In this document: positions 17,281 to 26,698 of the stretch, one piece after another
Numbering within the stretch: position 1 is the first letter of the stretch
Layout: each line of letters begins with the position of its first letter
From: Flammeovirgaceae bacterium 311
GTDB lineage: Bacteria; Bacteroidota; Bacteroidia; Cytophagales; Cyclobacteriaceae
DNA length: 64,000 bases
NCBI GenBank assembly: GCA_000597885.1
Contig: CP004371.1
Span: forward strand, 4,369,001 to 4,433,000
Direction: 5' to 3'
Made by a program: the position numbers and the translations under genes
The notes under the pieces: model-generated
What the model saw: only the letters and a program-made list of their open reading frames with translations
Database searches by the model: none
What the model was told of the DNA's origin: nothing

Positions 17281-18483
17281 TTAAACCAGCCCAATGCCCC
17301 GGCGTTTCATTTCTGTCTGTACCAGCGCAAACTCGCGGCTGCTCTGACCGGCTACCGAAGTATTTTCCTTTGCCCTGCGAAAGAGGTAAGGCATTACTTT
17401 TTCTACCGGTCCGTAGGGTACATATTTCACTACATTATATCCGGCAGCGGCCAGGGTAAAGGAAAGGTTATCGCTCATGCCATACAGCTGGGCAAAGTAC
17501 ACCCGTTCGTCGGTTCGTTTTAAGCTGTGTTTTTTCATCAGCACCGTAAGCAGCTGGTTGCTGTACTCGTTGTGAGAGCCGGAGCAAAGGGCAATACGCT
17601 GTTTATTATCCATACAAAACTTCAGGGCCTGGTTGTACAGATCATCGGTTGCCTGCTTGCTTGGGTTAATGGGGTCGGGGTAGTTCATGGCTTCGGCACG
17701 GGCACGTTCCTTTTCCATATAGGCACCTCTTACCAGCTTGGCGCCCAGGTGAATGTTGTGCATGGTGGCCATGTGCATGGCGTCCTGCAGCAGCTTCAGG
17801 CCATCGCGCCGGTAGAGCTGATAGGTGTTATACACCACCGGCCGCTGCTGGTTGTACTTCAGCATCATTTCATAAGTAAGGGCATCGATGGTATTCTGGA
17901 TCCAGGTTTCTTCTCCATCAATAAATATTCTTACACCGGCCTCGGCAGTGGCTTTGCAGATCCGCTCCACCCGTTCGCGTACCCGTATAAAGGCAGTTTC
18001 TTCCTGCGGATCCAGTGCATCGCCGCGCTGCACTTTTTCAAGAAGCTTAAAAGGGGCTATGCCGGTTATCTTAAACACACAGATGGGCATGTGCGGAGAG
18101 CTCTTTGCCTTTTCTATGGTGCGCAGCGTTTCTTCAGTAGTAGCCTCAAATGCCTTCTCGGTTTTTTCTCCTTCTACTGAATAGTCCAGTATGGTTTTAA
18201 TGTTATAGCCGGCCAGCTCCTGTATGGTGGAGTTGCTTTCCTCAATAGTTTCGCCACCACAGAATTGTTCAAAAACAGTATTTTTTACCATTCCTTTTAT
18301 AGGGAGTCTCAGCTGAAAAGCTGACCTCAGAAAATAAGTGCCTGCTTTTGTAAGCAGGTTGTTGTTCATGGACGCAAATATTAAATATTTCTTACGTAGT
18401 GCTTTATCTGACAGGGAGGCAAAGGCTGTTTTTGTGTCATTAAAATCAAGCTGTTCTGAATGCGCGGGCGCTGCTAAATCCAT
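17281..18483 (-). CDS. Proline dehydrogenase, monofunctional
   Basis: The 400-residue FAD enzyme oxidises proline to pyrroline-5-carboxylate. Family signatures are present in order: the lysine-bearing strand GAKLVRGAYMEKERARAEAM, the SGSHNEYSN loop, and the C-terminal RR-x2-EN substrate-binding motif in YLFRRAKENTSVAG. No aldehyde dehydrogenase domain is fused, so the P5C dehydrogenase step must be encoded elsewhere. The N-terminal ~40 residues are variable; Met39 would be an internal alternative. The gene is transcribed against the lipoprotein genes on both sides and separates paralogue 1 from paralogues 2 and 3. Confidence 0.92.
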   Translation of the reverse strand: MDLAAPAHSEQLDFNDTKTAFASLSDKALRKKYLIFASMNNNLLTKAGTYFLRSAFQLRLPIKGMVKNTVFEQFCGGETIEESNSTIQELAGYNIKTILDYSVEGEKTEKAFEATTEETLRTIEKAKSSPHMPICVFKITGIAPFKLLEKVQRGDALDPQEETAFIRVRERVERICKATAEAGVRIFIDGEETWIQNTIDALTYEMMLKYNQQRPVVYNTYQLYRRDGLKLLQDAMHMATMHNIHLGAKLVRGAYMEKERARAEAMNYPDPINPSKQATDDLYNQALKFCMDNKQRIALCSGSHNEYSNQLLTVLMKKHSLKRTDERVYFAQLYGMSDNLSFTLAAAGYNVVKYVPYGPVEKVMPYLFRRAKENTSVAGQSSREFALVQTEMKRRGIGLV

Positions 18484-18700
18484 TTATTCAATCGTTTTAG
18501 AGGGCAAATATACTTAGTCTACGGCTGTACTATATATTAAGGTGCAAAAAGATATGTAACATTAAAATTAGCTTAAAATCGTCCAATTTTATTTGAATTA
18601 TTCTTACATAATCCATTGGCTCAGGGCTTTGTCGGGTGCTTGTTCCAGATGTTTTGTGCAAATACATTTGTTGCAAAACATTCAAACTAGTATCCCTTTT

Positions 18701-19624
18701 ATGAACAAATTATTGTATTCATTCTGGAGCCTTATGTTTATGGCTTCAATGGTACTAAGCACCAGCTGCGGTACTCAGGAAGAAGAAGATGTAACCCCGG
18801 CTGCTCCCAGTATTTCTATTTCAGGTGTTACTGATCATGCTGCTGCAACTGCAAATGTTGGCCAGGTTGTTAGCTTTTCTGTAAATGTGATTGCACCAGG
18901 TGGTTTTAACGTGATCCGTGTTGATAAAACTGTTGGTACAGGTTCAACCGTTGATTATGCGGAGCAGTCAAAAAATCCCGGCCAGACCGTTACCAGCTTT
19001 ACATATGCCTTTACCTTTACGCCTAATGCAGCCGAAGCCGGACAAGCTGTAACATTCGATTTTGTTGTAGTTGACGACAACGGTAAGCAAAGTGAGCATA
19101 CATTCGTGGTTACTGTAAATGAACCACCAATTAATTCTTACCAGACTGTACTGTTAGGCGGACAAAATAATTCCAGTGTTCCAAGCTTTTATAATGCAAG
19201 AGACAACGCCTCTTACCTGATGGCTGCTGCAAAAAATAATAAAGACAAGGTAGACTTTCTGTATTACTTTGGTGCTACCAACCTGGCTACTGTTGCTGCT
19301 CCTACCAATGCAGATGCACAAACTGTATATGGTGCTACCAACCTGACTGGCATGAACAACGCAACTGATTTTGTACGTACTACAGCAGTATTTGCTGATA
19401 TTACCAAAGCCAGCGATATTGCCAATGCATGGTTAGAGAAAAAGAGTGGTTCAGTTGCTACCCAGGTGAAAGACCTGAAAGCTAATGATGTTTTTGCTTT
19501 TCAGCTGGCAGATGCAAGAGGTTACCGCATTGGTGTAGCACAGGTAGTTAGCGTAGAAGGCAACTATGCAAGCACTGCACAGAAGATCACCCTGAACATT
19601 AAAATCCAATCTACTGATAATTAA
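18701..19624 (+). CDS. Lipoprotein, paralogue 2 of the triad
   Basis: The 307-residue protein begins MNKLLYSFWSLMFMASMVLS followed by the lipobox Cys and an acidic run (GTQEEED). An Ig-like domain at about 35-145 contains GGFNVIRVDKTVG and YAFTFTPNAAEAGQAVTFDF. The C-terminal domain (about 150-307) carries QTVLLGGQNNSSVPSFYN, VDFLYYFGATNLATVAAP and AFQLADARGYRIGVAQVV. It is close to paralogue 3 in signal peptide, domain order and terminator. I chose the start at the Met of the signal peptide rather than an in-frame start 108 bp upstream. No known function; surface display is inferred from the acidic stretch after Cys. Confidence 0.82.
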   Translation: MNKLLYSFWSLMFMASMVLSTSCGTQEEEDVTPAAPSISISGVTDHAAATANVGQVVSFSVNVIAPGGFNVIRVDKTVGTGSTVDYAEQSKNPGQTVTSFTYAFTFTPNAAEAGQAVTFDFVVVDDNGKQSEHTFVVTVNEPPINSYQTVLLGGQNNSSVPSFYNARDNASYLMAAAKNNKDKVDFLYYFGATNLATVAAPTNADAQTVYGATNLTGMNNATDFVRTTAVFADITKASDIANAWLEKKSGSVATQVKDLKANDVFAFQLADARGYRIGVAQVVSVEGNYASTAQKITLNIKIQSTDN

Positions 19625-19646
19625 TAATCAGTATTGATTTGTCACA

Positions 19647-19677
19647 AGCCCCTGAGCAATCAGGGGCTTTTTTTTTG
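19647..19677 (+). terminator. Terminator of lipoprotein paralogue 2
   Basis: AGCCCCTGA/TCAGGGGCT stem, GCAA loop, nine T. Its core is identical to that of the terminator after paralogue 3. Confidence 0.92.
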
Positions 19678-20063
19678 CTCCTTTTTACTTGTAGTACAAT
19701 TTTGTTTTCGTCAAAGCACCATTAAAGTTTGGGCCTCTTTTACGGCCGGCAATACGGGATGCTTTGAAGAATTGTAATGCAGGTGGAGCAGGTAATAAAC
19801 GATTTGGTATAGTTTTAAAACATTTGCTACAAAAGGATAGATAGTGTAGTATAATTAATAAAGGGCAGTTTTGCGTTGATATGGAAGGAGAAGTGCTTGT
19901 TTGAACACCGGTCTGCATTGAGGTGAATAGTGCAAAACCCTCTTATTAGTACAATTATTTTAACTAATTTCTTAACAACCTTCTTTGGGTGAAACCAGTA
20001 TGTAATAAAGGGCCTGCCGAAAGGCCCACAAATTTTTGTTGTATTACACCCAAATTTTTTATT
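19678..20063. other. Non-coding spacer between lipoprotein paralogues
   Basis: About 385 bp. A minus-strand frame of about 77 codons at 19685-19918 has no homology I recognise and no leader, so I do not call it. The promoter of paralogue 3 should lie near the 3' end, but I see no clear consensus. Confidence 0.5.
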
Positions 20064-20999
20064 ATGAACAAACTACTCTATCCTTTATTCAGCCTTCTGC
20101 TGATTGCTTCAGTTGTACTTACCACCAGTTGCGGAACCGACGATGATGAAGTAACAGCTGATCGCCCTTCCTTTACCATTACAGGAATTGATGATGTATC
20201 CGGCACCACCGCAGATGTGGGAGAAACAGTAACCTTTACAGTAAATGTAACTGCTCCTGGCGGCTTTAATGTGCTCCGCGTTTACCAAACCGTTGGAGAA
20301 GGTGGAACGCGGCAAGAGATTGCTTCGGAAAACCGCACTCCCGGCCAGACTACACAAAGCCATACTTACAGCTTTAGCTATACCCCAACAGCCGCAGAAG
20401 CCGGCCAGATGGTATATTTTGATTTTGAAGCGGTAGACGATGAGGGTCGTGATAATACCTATGAGTATATCGTTACCGTAAATGAGCAGCAGCTCGTAGA
20501 ATATGATGATGAGCTCTTATTTGCACCGCTGGAGGCCGGTAACTCCGAAACCTGGTTTAGCACCACTACCGGCGAAACCTACACCAGTAACGAAGTCAAT
20601 AACACACAGGAGACTATTTCCAATCAGATAGACTTTGGTTATTTCTTTGGCGTAACAAGGGCAGCTACGCTGGCCTCTCCTGCCAATTTCCCTACTGATG
20701 CAGCAGGCCACACCAGCTGGACAAACCAGAATGATACGCAGCTTAGAAAAACAGATTTGCCCGCCTCGGCATTTTTTGAGGCTACCTCTTCTGCTACAAT
20801 CCAGCAGGCTTATGAGGGAGCATCGGCCGGCGCTAATGCTGGTCAGGCTACTAATCTGGAAGTAGGTGATGTAATTGCCTTCATGACAGATGCTGATAAA
20901 ACAGGTGGCAGCAAAATGGGACTGATCCATGTAACTGATATTGTAACAGGTGCAGGCTCTACAGGCAGCATCAGAATCAATGTTAAAGTAATGCCGTAA
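20064..20999 (+). CDS. Lipoprotein, paralogue 3 of the triad
   Basis: The 311-residue protein begins MNKLLYPLFSLLLIASVVLT and then TSC, followed by GTDDDE. The Ig-like domain (about 30-145) contains GGFNVLRVYQTVGEGG and YSFSYTPTAAEAGQMVYFDF, nearly parallel to paralogue 2. The C-terminal domain holds QIDFGYFFGVTRAATLASPA and a late GDVIAFMTDADKTGGSKMGL segment. All three paralogues share the pattern VGDVIxF near the end. The upstream in-frame extension to 19989 is unlikely to be translated. Function unknown; probably anchored in the outer membrane. Confidence 0.82.
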   Translation: MNKLLYPLFSLLLIASVVLTTSCGTDDDEVTADRPSFTITGIDDVSGTTADVGETVTFTVNVTAPGGFNVLRVYQTVGEGGTRQEIASENRTPGQTTQSHTYSFSYTPTAAEAGQMVYFDFEAVDDEGRDNTYEYIVTVNEQQLVEYDDELLFAPLEAGNSETWFSTTTGETYTSNEVNNTQETISNQIDFGYFFGVTRAATLASPANFPTDAAGHTSWTNQNDTQLRKTDLPASAFFEATSSATIQQAYEGASAGANAGQATNLEVGDVIAFMTDADKTGGSKMGLIHVTDIVTGAGSTGSIRINVKVMP

Positions 21000-21040
21000 G
21001 GTAATTATGGCGTTATTCCTTAGAGGAATTTAAACTTGAA

Positions 21041-21068
21041 AAACTCCTGAGCAATCAGGAGTTTTTTT
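21041..21068. terminator. Bidirectional terminator after lipoprotein paralogue 3
   Basis: AAACTCCTGA/TCAGGAGTTT stem with a GCAA loop, flanked by A and T runs. The stop codon of the minus-strand hydrolase (21055-21057) lies inside the stem. Confidence 0.88.
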
Positions 21069-21882
21069 GTTGCTCCACTTCTTCCAGAAAATCTTTAACG
21101 ATCTGCAGGGATTGTTCCTCCTTTTCCAGCATGCCCATATGGCCGGTGTCGTGCAATATGTGTGCATCGGCAAGCGGCAGGCTTTCCAGCTGGCGCAGGC
21201 TGTCTTCCAGCGAGACTGAGGTATCCTTTTCGCCAATAACATAGAGGGTGGGGCCTCCCCACTGTTCCAGTACCGGCAGGCGGTTAGGACGCTGCTGCAT
21301 GGCGTGGGTGTAGCTGATGAGCGTATGCTGCGGGGTAGCTGAGGCATCGGCCACTACGGCATCTACCAGCTCCTTAAGCCGCCTGCGGTTGGTGTGGTAA
21401 AATAGCTGGGGCACAAAGGAGGTTGTAAATACCTGGACTCCGTGCTTTTCTACAAAGTCAATTACATTATTGCGAGAGCGCCGTTTTTGTGGGCTATCGG
21501 CATAGGCTGTGGAATGAAAAAGCCCGATGCCGGCCACCAGCCGGGGATACTGCTCCAGTATGGCCAAAGCCACATAGCCACCCAGTGAGTGGCCTATCAG
21601 AATACATTTAGAAATATGGAGTTGTTCCAGCCAGGCCGCCAGGCGGTGCGCCACATCACTCAGGGTAAATCCGTCGGGGAGGGAGCTGCTTTGTCCAAAA
21701 CCGGGCAGGTCGGGACACAGTACCCTGGTTTGCTGACCTAACGCCTGCCTGAAGCGATCCCAAAGCCTGTGGGTTTCGCAAAAGCCATGCAGCAGGATGA
21801 GCGGCAGGCGTTCCTGGGGCAGGCCCTCCTGGTGTAATCCAATAAATTGGCTCCCACTTTCGGCATAGAACGGATCAGTCAT
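21055..21882 (-). CDS. Alpha/beta hydrolase
   Basis: The 275-residue cytoplasmic protein has the full alpha/beta hydrolase fold: oxyanion region LILLHGFCETH, nucleophile elbow GHSLGG (Ser), acid VIGEKDTSV (Asp) and catalytic His in HDTGHMGMLEKE. A cap region of about 60 residues lies between strands 6 and 7. The exact substrate cannot be told; esterase or lactonase activity is typical. It starts 9 bp after the dxs stop on the same strand, so the two form an operon. A link to isoprenoid metabolism is possible but unproven. Confidence 0.85.
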   Translation of the reverse strand: MTDPFYAESGSQFIGLHQEGLPQERLPLILLHGFCETHRLWDRFRQALGQQTRVLCPDLPGFGQSSSLPDGFTLSDVAHRLAAWLEQLHISKCILIGHSLGGYVALAILEQYPRLVAGIGLFHSTAYADSPQKRRSRNNVIDFVEKHGVQVFTTSFVPQLFYHTNRRRLKELVDAVVADASATPQHTLISYTHAMQQRPNRLPVLEQWGGPTLYVIGEKDTSVSLEDSLRQLESLPLADAHILHDTGHMGMLEKEEQSLQIVKDFLEEVEQQKNS

Positions 21883-21891
21883 GTAAGAGGG

Positions 21892-23826
21892 TTAGGCGAG
21901 GCTTTTGGTTTTAGGGGCTGTTTTCACAGCTGCCAGTTCGCGCACAGCCTGTGCAATACCCTCGGGGTCGAAACCGCATTCGCGGTGCAGTTCAAGCTGT
22001 TCACCATGTTCAATCACCTGATCTGGAATGCCCAGGCGTTTCACGCGTGCGCTGTAACCCTGGTCGATCATCCATTCGGCTACGGCACTGCCAAAACCGC
22101 CCATCAGGCAGCCATCTTCTACCGTAACAACTTTTTTGAATTTCTTGAAGATCTGGTGCAGCATGGCTTCGTCAAGCGGCTTGGCAAAGCGCATATCGTA
22201 ATGAGCAGGCTGTAGCCCGTCTTCCTCCAGCAGCTGGCAGGCCTCTATGGCATAATTGCCGATGTGGCCTATGGTCAGAATAGCTACTTCTTCACCTTCG
22301 GTGATAAGGCGGCCGGTACCATCTTCAATTTTTTGGAAAGGCGAGCGCCAGTTGGGCATCACGCCCTGGCCGCGGGGGTAGCGAATGCAGTAAGCGCCTT
22401 CGCGGGGCAGCTGGGCACTGTACATCATATTGCGCAGCTCTTCTTCGTTCATAGGGGCGGCTACCACTATGTTGGGTATGCAGCGCATGTAGGCAATATC
22501 ATAGGCGCCGTGGTGGGTAGGGCCATCGGCACCGGCAAAACCGGCACGGTCCAGGCATAGCACCACATGGAGGTTCTGGATGCAGATGTCGTGCACTACC
22601 TGATCGTAGGCACGCTGCATAAAGGTGCTGTAGATGTTACAGAAAGGCACCAGTCCCTGGGTAGCCAAACCTGCCGAAAAGGTAACAGCATGCTGCTCGG
22701 CAATGCCTACATCAAAGGCACGATCGGGCATGGCCTTCATCATGATATTAAGGCTGGAGCCAGAGGGCATGGCAGGCGTAATACCCATTACTTTGGGGTT
22801 TTGCTCGGCCAGCTCTACCAGCGTATGGCCAAATACATCCTGGTACCTGGGTGCCTGGGGTGTATCGTATGCTTTTTTGTAGATCTCGCCTGTAATTTTA
22901 TCGAAGGTGCCGGGGGCATGCCATTTAGTCTGGTCTTTTTCTGCCAGGGCAAATCCCTTGCCCTTGGTGGTAATACAGTGCAGGATCTTAGGGCCGGGTA
23001 TATGCTGCAGGTCTTTGAAGATATGCACCAGGTGGTCCACATCGTGACCATCCACAGGGCCAAAATAACGCAGGTTGAGGCTTTCGAACAGGTTGCTGTG
23101 CTTGAGCAGGAATGATTTAATGCTGGCCTCTACCTTGCTAACGATATCCTGTGCCGAGGTACCAAATTTGCTGAATTTGCCCAGCATTTTCCATACTTCC
23201 TCCTTTGCCTTGTTATAGGTAATGGAGGTGGTGATATCAGTCAGGTAGTCTTTCAGTGCGCCAACGTTGGGATCAATGCTCATGCAGTTGTCGTTGAGCA
23301 CGATCAGCAGGTTGGAGTTGCTTACGCCGGCATGGTTCATGGCCTCAAAGGCCATGCCGCCGGTAAGGGCACCATCGCCGATAACGGCAATATGCTGGCG
23401 GTCACCTTCCTGCTTATAATAAGAAGCTACTGCCATGCCCAGCGCGGCAGAGATTGAGGTAGAGCTATGGCCTACCCCAAAAGTATCGTAAGGGCTTTCT
23501 TTTCTTTTAGGGAAACCGGAGAGTCCGCCGTATTTACGGTTGGTATGAAAATTTTTGAGGCGGCCGGTTAAGATCTTATGGCCGTAGGCTTGGTGACCTA
23601 CATCCCACACCAGCTGGTCATAGGGGGTATTAAAAGCATAGTGCAGGGCCACTGTTAGCTCAACCACACCCAGGCTGGCTCCGAAATGCCCCCCATATAC
23701 CGAAACATTATCGACTATGAACTGCCTTAACTCTGCGCTAAGCTGTACCAATTGGGTTTGATCTAGCTTTCGAAGGTCGGCGGGGCTATCTATGTTGGCC
23801 AGCAATTCTCCTGGTTTTATCAGCAT
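21892..23826 (-). CDS. dxs: 1-deoxy-D-xylulose-5-phosphate synthase
   Basis: The 644-residue thiamine-diphosphate enzyme condenses pyruvate and glyceraldehyde 3-phosphate in the first step of the MEP isoprenoid pathway. The thiamine-binding motif is IGDGALTGGMAFEAMNHAG with LNDNCMSIDPNVG. The transketolase-like central domain has GITPAMPSGS and DRAGFAGADGPTHHGAYD. The C-terminal transketolase domain carries VVTVEDGCLMGGFG. Length is normal. I chose ATG 23826 over an in-frame GTG 30 bp upstream. It is the first gene of an operon with the alpha/beta hydrolase and is divergent from scpA. Confidence 0.97.
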   Translation of the reverse strand: MLIKPGELLANIDSPADLRKLDQTQLVQLSAELRQFIVDNVSVYGGHFGASLGVVELTVALHYAFNTPYDQLVWDVGHQAYGHKILTGRLKNFHTNRKYGGLSGFPKRKESPYDTFGVGHSSTSISAALGMAVASYYKQEGDRQHIAVIGDGALTGGMAFEAMNHAGVSNSNLLIVLNDNCMSIDPNVGALKDYLTDITTSITYNKAKEEVWKMLGKFSKFGTSAQDIVSKVEASIKSFLLKHSNLFESLNLRYFGPVDGHDVDHLVHIFKDLQHIPGPKILHCITTKGKGFALAEKDQTKWHAPGTFDKITGEIYKKAYDTPQAPRYQDVFGHTLVELAEQNPKVMGITPAMPSGSSLNIMMKAMPDRAFDVGIAEQHAVTFSAGLATQGLVPFCNIYSTFMQRAYDQVVHDICIQNLHVVLCLDRAGFAGADGPTHHGAYDIAYMRCIPNIVVAAPMNEEELRNMMYSAQLPREGAYCIRYPRGQGVMPNWRSPFQKIEDGTGRLITEGEEVAILTIGHIGNYAIEACQLLEEDGLQPAHYDMRFAKPLDEAMLHQIFKKFKKVVTVEDGCLMGGFGSAVAEWMIDQGYSARVKRLGIPDQVIEHGEQLELHRECGFDPEGIAQAVRELAAVKTAPKTKSLA

Positions 23827-24026
23827 GTCCCTGTTTTGTAAAATATTAGAACGCACAAATTTAACAAAAGTTTATGAATGCGGCTGTAGCTGCACATGAA
23901 CAATTGGCGTTAAATTGCTCTTGAAATGTACATGGGGTACAACACTCTGTATAACAAGAAAGATGCCATAAGGTAGAGAAATATCCGGTATTTCTGTATA
24001 ATTTTAGGGTTCAGAAATGCCGGTAA

Positions 24027-24800
24027 GTGAGTTTCGAGATTAAATTACCTCTTTTTGAAGGCCCCTTTGACCTGCTGCTTTTTTTCATAGAGCGGGATGA
24101 ACTGGACATACACGACATCCCCATTGCAAAGATCACCCACGATTTTTTGCACTACATGCGGCAGCTTGAGGGCTTAAACATTGAGGTTGGCAGCGAGTTT
24201 ATGCTCGTAGCAGCTACACTCATGCGCATAAAAGTAAAAATGTTACTACCCCGGCCCCAGCTTAACGAAGAAGGAGAAGCAGTTGACCCCCGCGAGGAGC
24301 TGGTACGTCACCTGCTGGAGTATAAAAAATACAAATCAGTGGTGCAGCAGCTGGCCAATATGGAAGAGCTGCAGCAGCAAAAAGAAAAAAGAGGCAATGT
24401 TGGCAGGGAGTATGAGCATATCGGCAGCCTGCACGATGCAGATATGGAACTGCAACAGCTGGATTTGTACAAACTGATGCGGGTATTTCAGCGGGTAATG
24501 CAGCGCTACGATGCTGCCAGCCAGCAGCCTGTGCACCAGATTGTGCCTTATCCCTATACCATAGGCGGACAACGCGCCTATGTAATGAGATTGCTGGAGC
24601 ACAAAAGGCGGCTTGCTTTTACAGAAATTATGGAGGTAAAGCCTGAAAAGATAACAGTTATTTATAATTTTCTGGCCATTCTGGAGCTGCTGCAACTGAA
24701 TGAGGTAGAGCTGCAGCTTGGAGAAGGCTTTAATAATTTCTGGATTTTTAAACCAGAGGTGTCTCAGGCAGACACTCCTGCTGTTACCGCTGCCAGCTAA
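24027..24800 (+). CDS. scpA: Segregation and condensation protein A
   Basis: The 257-residue kleisin bridges the heads of the SMC chromosome-condensing ATPase together with ScpB. The N-terminal signature FEIKLPLFEGPFDLLLFFIE and the conserved EFMLVAATLMRIKVKMLLP helix are plain. The C-terminal winged-helix region (about 185-240) ends with LQLNEVELQLGEGFNNFWI. Translation must start at GTG 24027, because an in-frame TAA immediately precedes it. scpB and smc are not in the window. The next gene begins on the base after its stop codon. Confidence 0.93.
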   Translation: MSFEIKLPLFEGPFDLLLFFIERDELDIHDIPIAKITHDFLHYMRQLEGLNIEVGSEFMLVAATLMRIKVKMLLPRPQLNEEGEAVDPREELVRHLLEYKKYKSVVQQLANMEELQQQKEKRGNVGREYEHIGSLHDADMELQQLDLYKLMRVFQRVMQRYDAASQQPVHQIVPYPYTIGGQRAYVMRLLEHKRRLAFTEIMEVKPEKITVIYNFLAILELLQLNEVELQLGEGFNNFWIFKPEVSQADTPAVTAAS

Positions 24801-25865
24801 ATGAATGTAGATACCCAGAAAGTTCTTAGAACGCTTAATCCGCGTAAGGTGTGGATACCTGTGTTGTTGGGCATTGGTATTGTGGTGGCCATGATGCTGT
24901 TTGATGATAACCTTACCGCCGATAAGTTACTCCTGATCTCCCATGCAGGCGGTGGCTCCATGCTGCTGGCGCTGCTTATCATCCTGTGCCGCGACCTGGG
25001 CTATATCTATCGTATCCGTATGCTAACGGGCAAGCAGCTAAGCTGGATGAGCAGTGTTTATGTGATCATCCTGTGGGAGTTTTCATCGGCCGTAACCCCC
25101 TCTGTTGTGGGAGGAACAGCAGTAGCAATCTTCATACTATATAAAGAAGGGATCAAGCTGGGGCAGGCAATTGCCTACGCCATGCTCTCGGCCATACTGG
25201 ATAACATGTTCTTTGTGGTGGCGGCTCCCATTGCCCTGCTGCTTTCCAGCGGCCAGGCTTTTCCGCGGCTTGAGGCAGCTAACCTGCAGTTTGGCGGCAG
25301 CCTGGAGGTGCTCTTTTATATCAGCTACGGACTTATTACTGTATATACCCTGGTAATGGCCCTGGCACTGTTCAGCAAGCCCAGGGCATTTAAATGGTTA
25401 TTGATCAAAGTTACTTCCATCGGATTTTTGCGCCGCTGGCGTCATGGGGCGGTAAACAGGGGTAATGAGATTATTATGGCCTCCCGCCAGCTAAAGGGCA
25501 GGGGCTGGGAGTATTGGGTAAAGATCAGCGTAGCTACACTTTTTGTATGGATTGCCCGCTATTTTACCCTTAATGCCGTAATCAGTGCTTTTGCAGATCT
25601 GTCGGTAAGCCAGCATCTGCTGGTATTCGGCAGGCAAATTGTTATGTGGATTACCATGCTGATCTCACCTACGCCGGGCAGCAGTGGTTTCGCCGAAGGC
25701 TTATTTCCGCAGTTCTTCAGCATTTTCCTGGGCGATTACACCCTCATTGCCAACATCCTCTGGCGCATGGTTACCTATTATCCCTACCTGATCCTGGGTG
25801 CCCTGGTACTGCCCCGCTGGCTACAGCGCACCTTCCTTTCCAAAAAGCCGGTAGAGGAAGTGTAA
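24801..25865 (+). CDS. Flippase-like / lysylphosphatidylglycerol synthase-type integral membrane protein
   Basis: The 354-residue protein has about eight predicted membrane helices (for example VWIPVLLGIGIVVAMML, MLLALLIILCRDLGYIY, and WITMLISPTPGSSGFAEGLF near the end). The pattern WEFSSAVTPSVVGGTAVAIF and the late PTPGSSGFAEG motif are characteristic of the YbhN/UPF0104 and lysylphosphatidylglycerol synthetase TM family, which is linked to lipid or glycolipid flipping. No soluble aminoacyl-transferase domain is attached. Its ATG directly follows the scpA stop, implying translational coupling. Confidence 0.82.
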   Translation: MNVDTQKVLRTLNPRKVWIPVLLGIGIVVAMMLFDDNLTADKLLLISHAGGGSMLLALLIILCRDLGYIYRIRMLTGKQLSWMSSVYVIILWEFSSAVTPSVVGGTAVAIFILYKEGIKLGQAIAYAMLSAILDNMFFVVAAPIALLLSSGQAFPRLEAANLQFGGSLEVLFYISYGLITVYTLVMALALFSKPRAFKWLLIKVTSIGFLRRWRHGAVNRGNEIIMASRQLKGRGWEYWVKISVATLFVWIARYFTLNAVISAFADLSVSQHLLVFGRQIVMWITMLISPTPGSSGFAEGLFPQFFSIFLGDYTLIANILWRMVTYYPYLILGALVLPRWLQRTFLSKKPVEEV

Positions 25866-26181
25866 TGCGCTCATGTGCTAATTTTTTATTGTGCTAATTG
25901 GGAATGAATATACCTTCTGCTGGTATTTTCATGTTGCAGCCCTGTATACTGCGCGTCCCGGCGTTGTTGTATTACAATTAAGTGATAGATGCGCCAACTG
26001 AGCGATGAATACTGGCAAAAAGGCTGGGAGATCTAAAGATCTTTAGTCATAACAAGAAGCCCATTGCATCATCGAATCACGTCGATGCATGCATCGACGC
26101 TACAGGGGGCGCAGCCTGCTATTACCTGCAGTTGTAAACTTCTCCGCATCAGCCAGTAATCACTCATTCACTCAATAAAAA
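25866..26181. other. Intergenic stretch with a perfect 20-bp palindrome
   Basis: About 315 bp without a supported gene. The only structure I see is the palindrome at 26080-26099, followed by GC-rich sequence; the ndk terminator lies at its right edge. Confidence 0.6.
26080..26099. repeat. Perfect 20-bp palindrome
   Basis: The half-site CGTCGATGCA is followed at once by its exact reverse complement. There is no loop and no T-run, so it is not a terminator. It could be a dispersed intergenic repeat or a protein-binding site. Confidence 0.6.
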
Positions 26182-26202
26182 AGCCTGCTTATGCAGCAGG
26201 CT
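26182..26202 (-). terminator. Terminator of ndk
   Basis: AGCCTGCT/AGCAGGCT hairpin followed on the minus strand by a run of T (TTTTTTATTG), about 30 bp past the ndk stop. Confidence 0.85.
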
Positions 26203-26233
26203 CTTCATGTTCAGATGTGGTTAGCAGGGCTAT

Positions 26234-26656
26234 TTAAACAAACATCTCGGTGCCGCTGAAGAAGAAACTGCCTTCGATCTGGGCATTCTCATCAGAATCG
26301 GAACCGTGTACGGCGTTTGCTTCGATAGATTTTGCAAATTTCTTGCGGATGGTGCCTTCTTCGGCCTGAGCTGGGTTGGTGGCACCGATCAATTTACGGA
26401 AATCAGCCACGGCATTGTCTTTCTCCAGCACTGCAGCAACAATTTTGCCGCCACTCATGTAGCGCTTCAGGTCGTTGTAGAAAGGGCGCTCCTTGTGAAC
26501 TTCATAAAACTGGCCGGCACGCTCTTCGGTTAGTTTGGTAAGCTTCATGGCTACTATTTTAAAGCCAGCTTCTTCAATCATTTTAAGTATGGCACCGGTG
26601 TTGTTGTCGGCTACAGCATCGGGCTTGATCATGGTAAATGTTCTGTTTCCAGCCAT
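26234..26656 (-). CDS. ndk: Nucleoside diphosphate kinase
   Basis: The 140-residue enzyme equilibrates nucleoside di- and triphosphates. The start [18 protein letters not shown], the [13 protein letters not shown] region and the phospho-accepting His in [12 protein letters not shown] are all canonical, and the length is standard. It is monocistronic, with a strong terminator and a TATTTTTG -7 box upstream. Confidence 0.97.
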   Translation of the reverse strand: MAGNRTFTMIKPDAVADNNTGAILKMIEEAGFKIVAMKLTKLTEERAGQFYEVHKERPFYNDLKRYMSGGKIVAAVLEKDNAVADFRKLIGATNPAQAEEGTIRKKFAKSIEANAVHGSDSDENAQIEGSFFFSGTEMFV

Positions 26657-26698
26657 GGGGGTCTTTGTTTTCGGTTAGTGGTATGGTTAAATTGCCCG

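Noticed and set aside
19685-19918. Minus-strand frame of 77 codons between lipoprotein paralogues
   Set aside because: No family, leader or promoter; a chance frame in AT-rich spacer.
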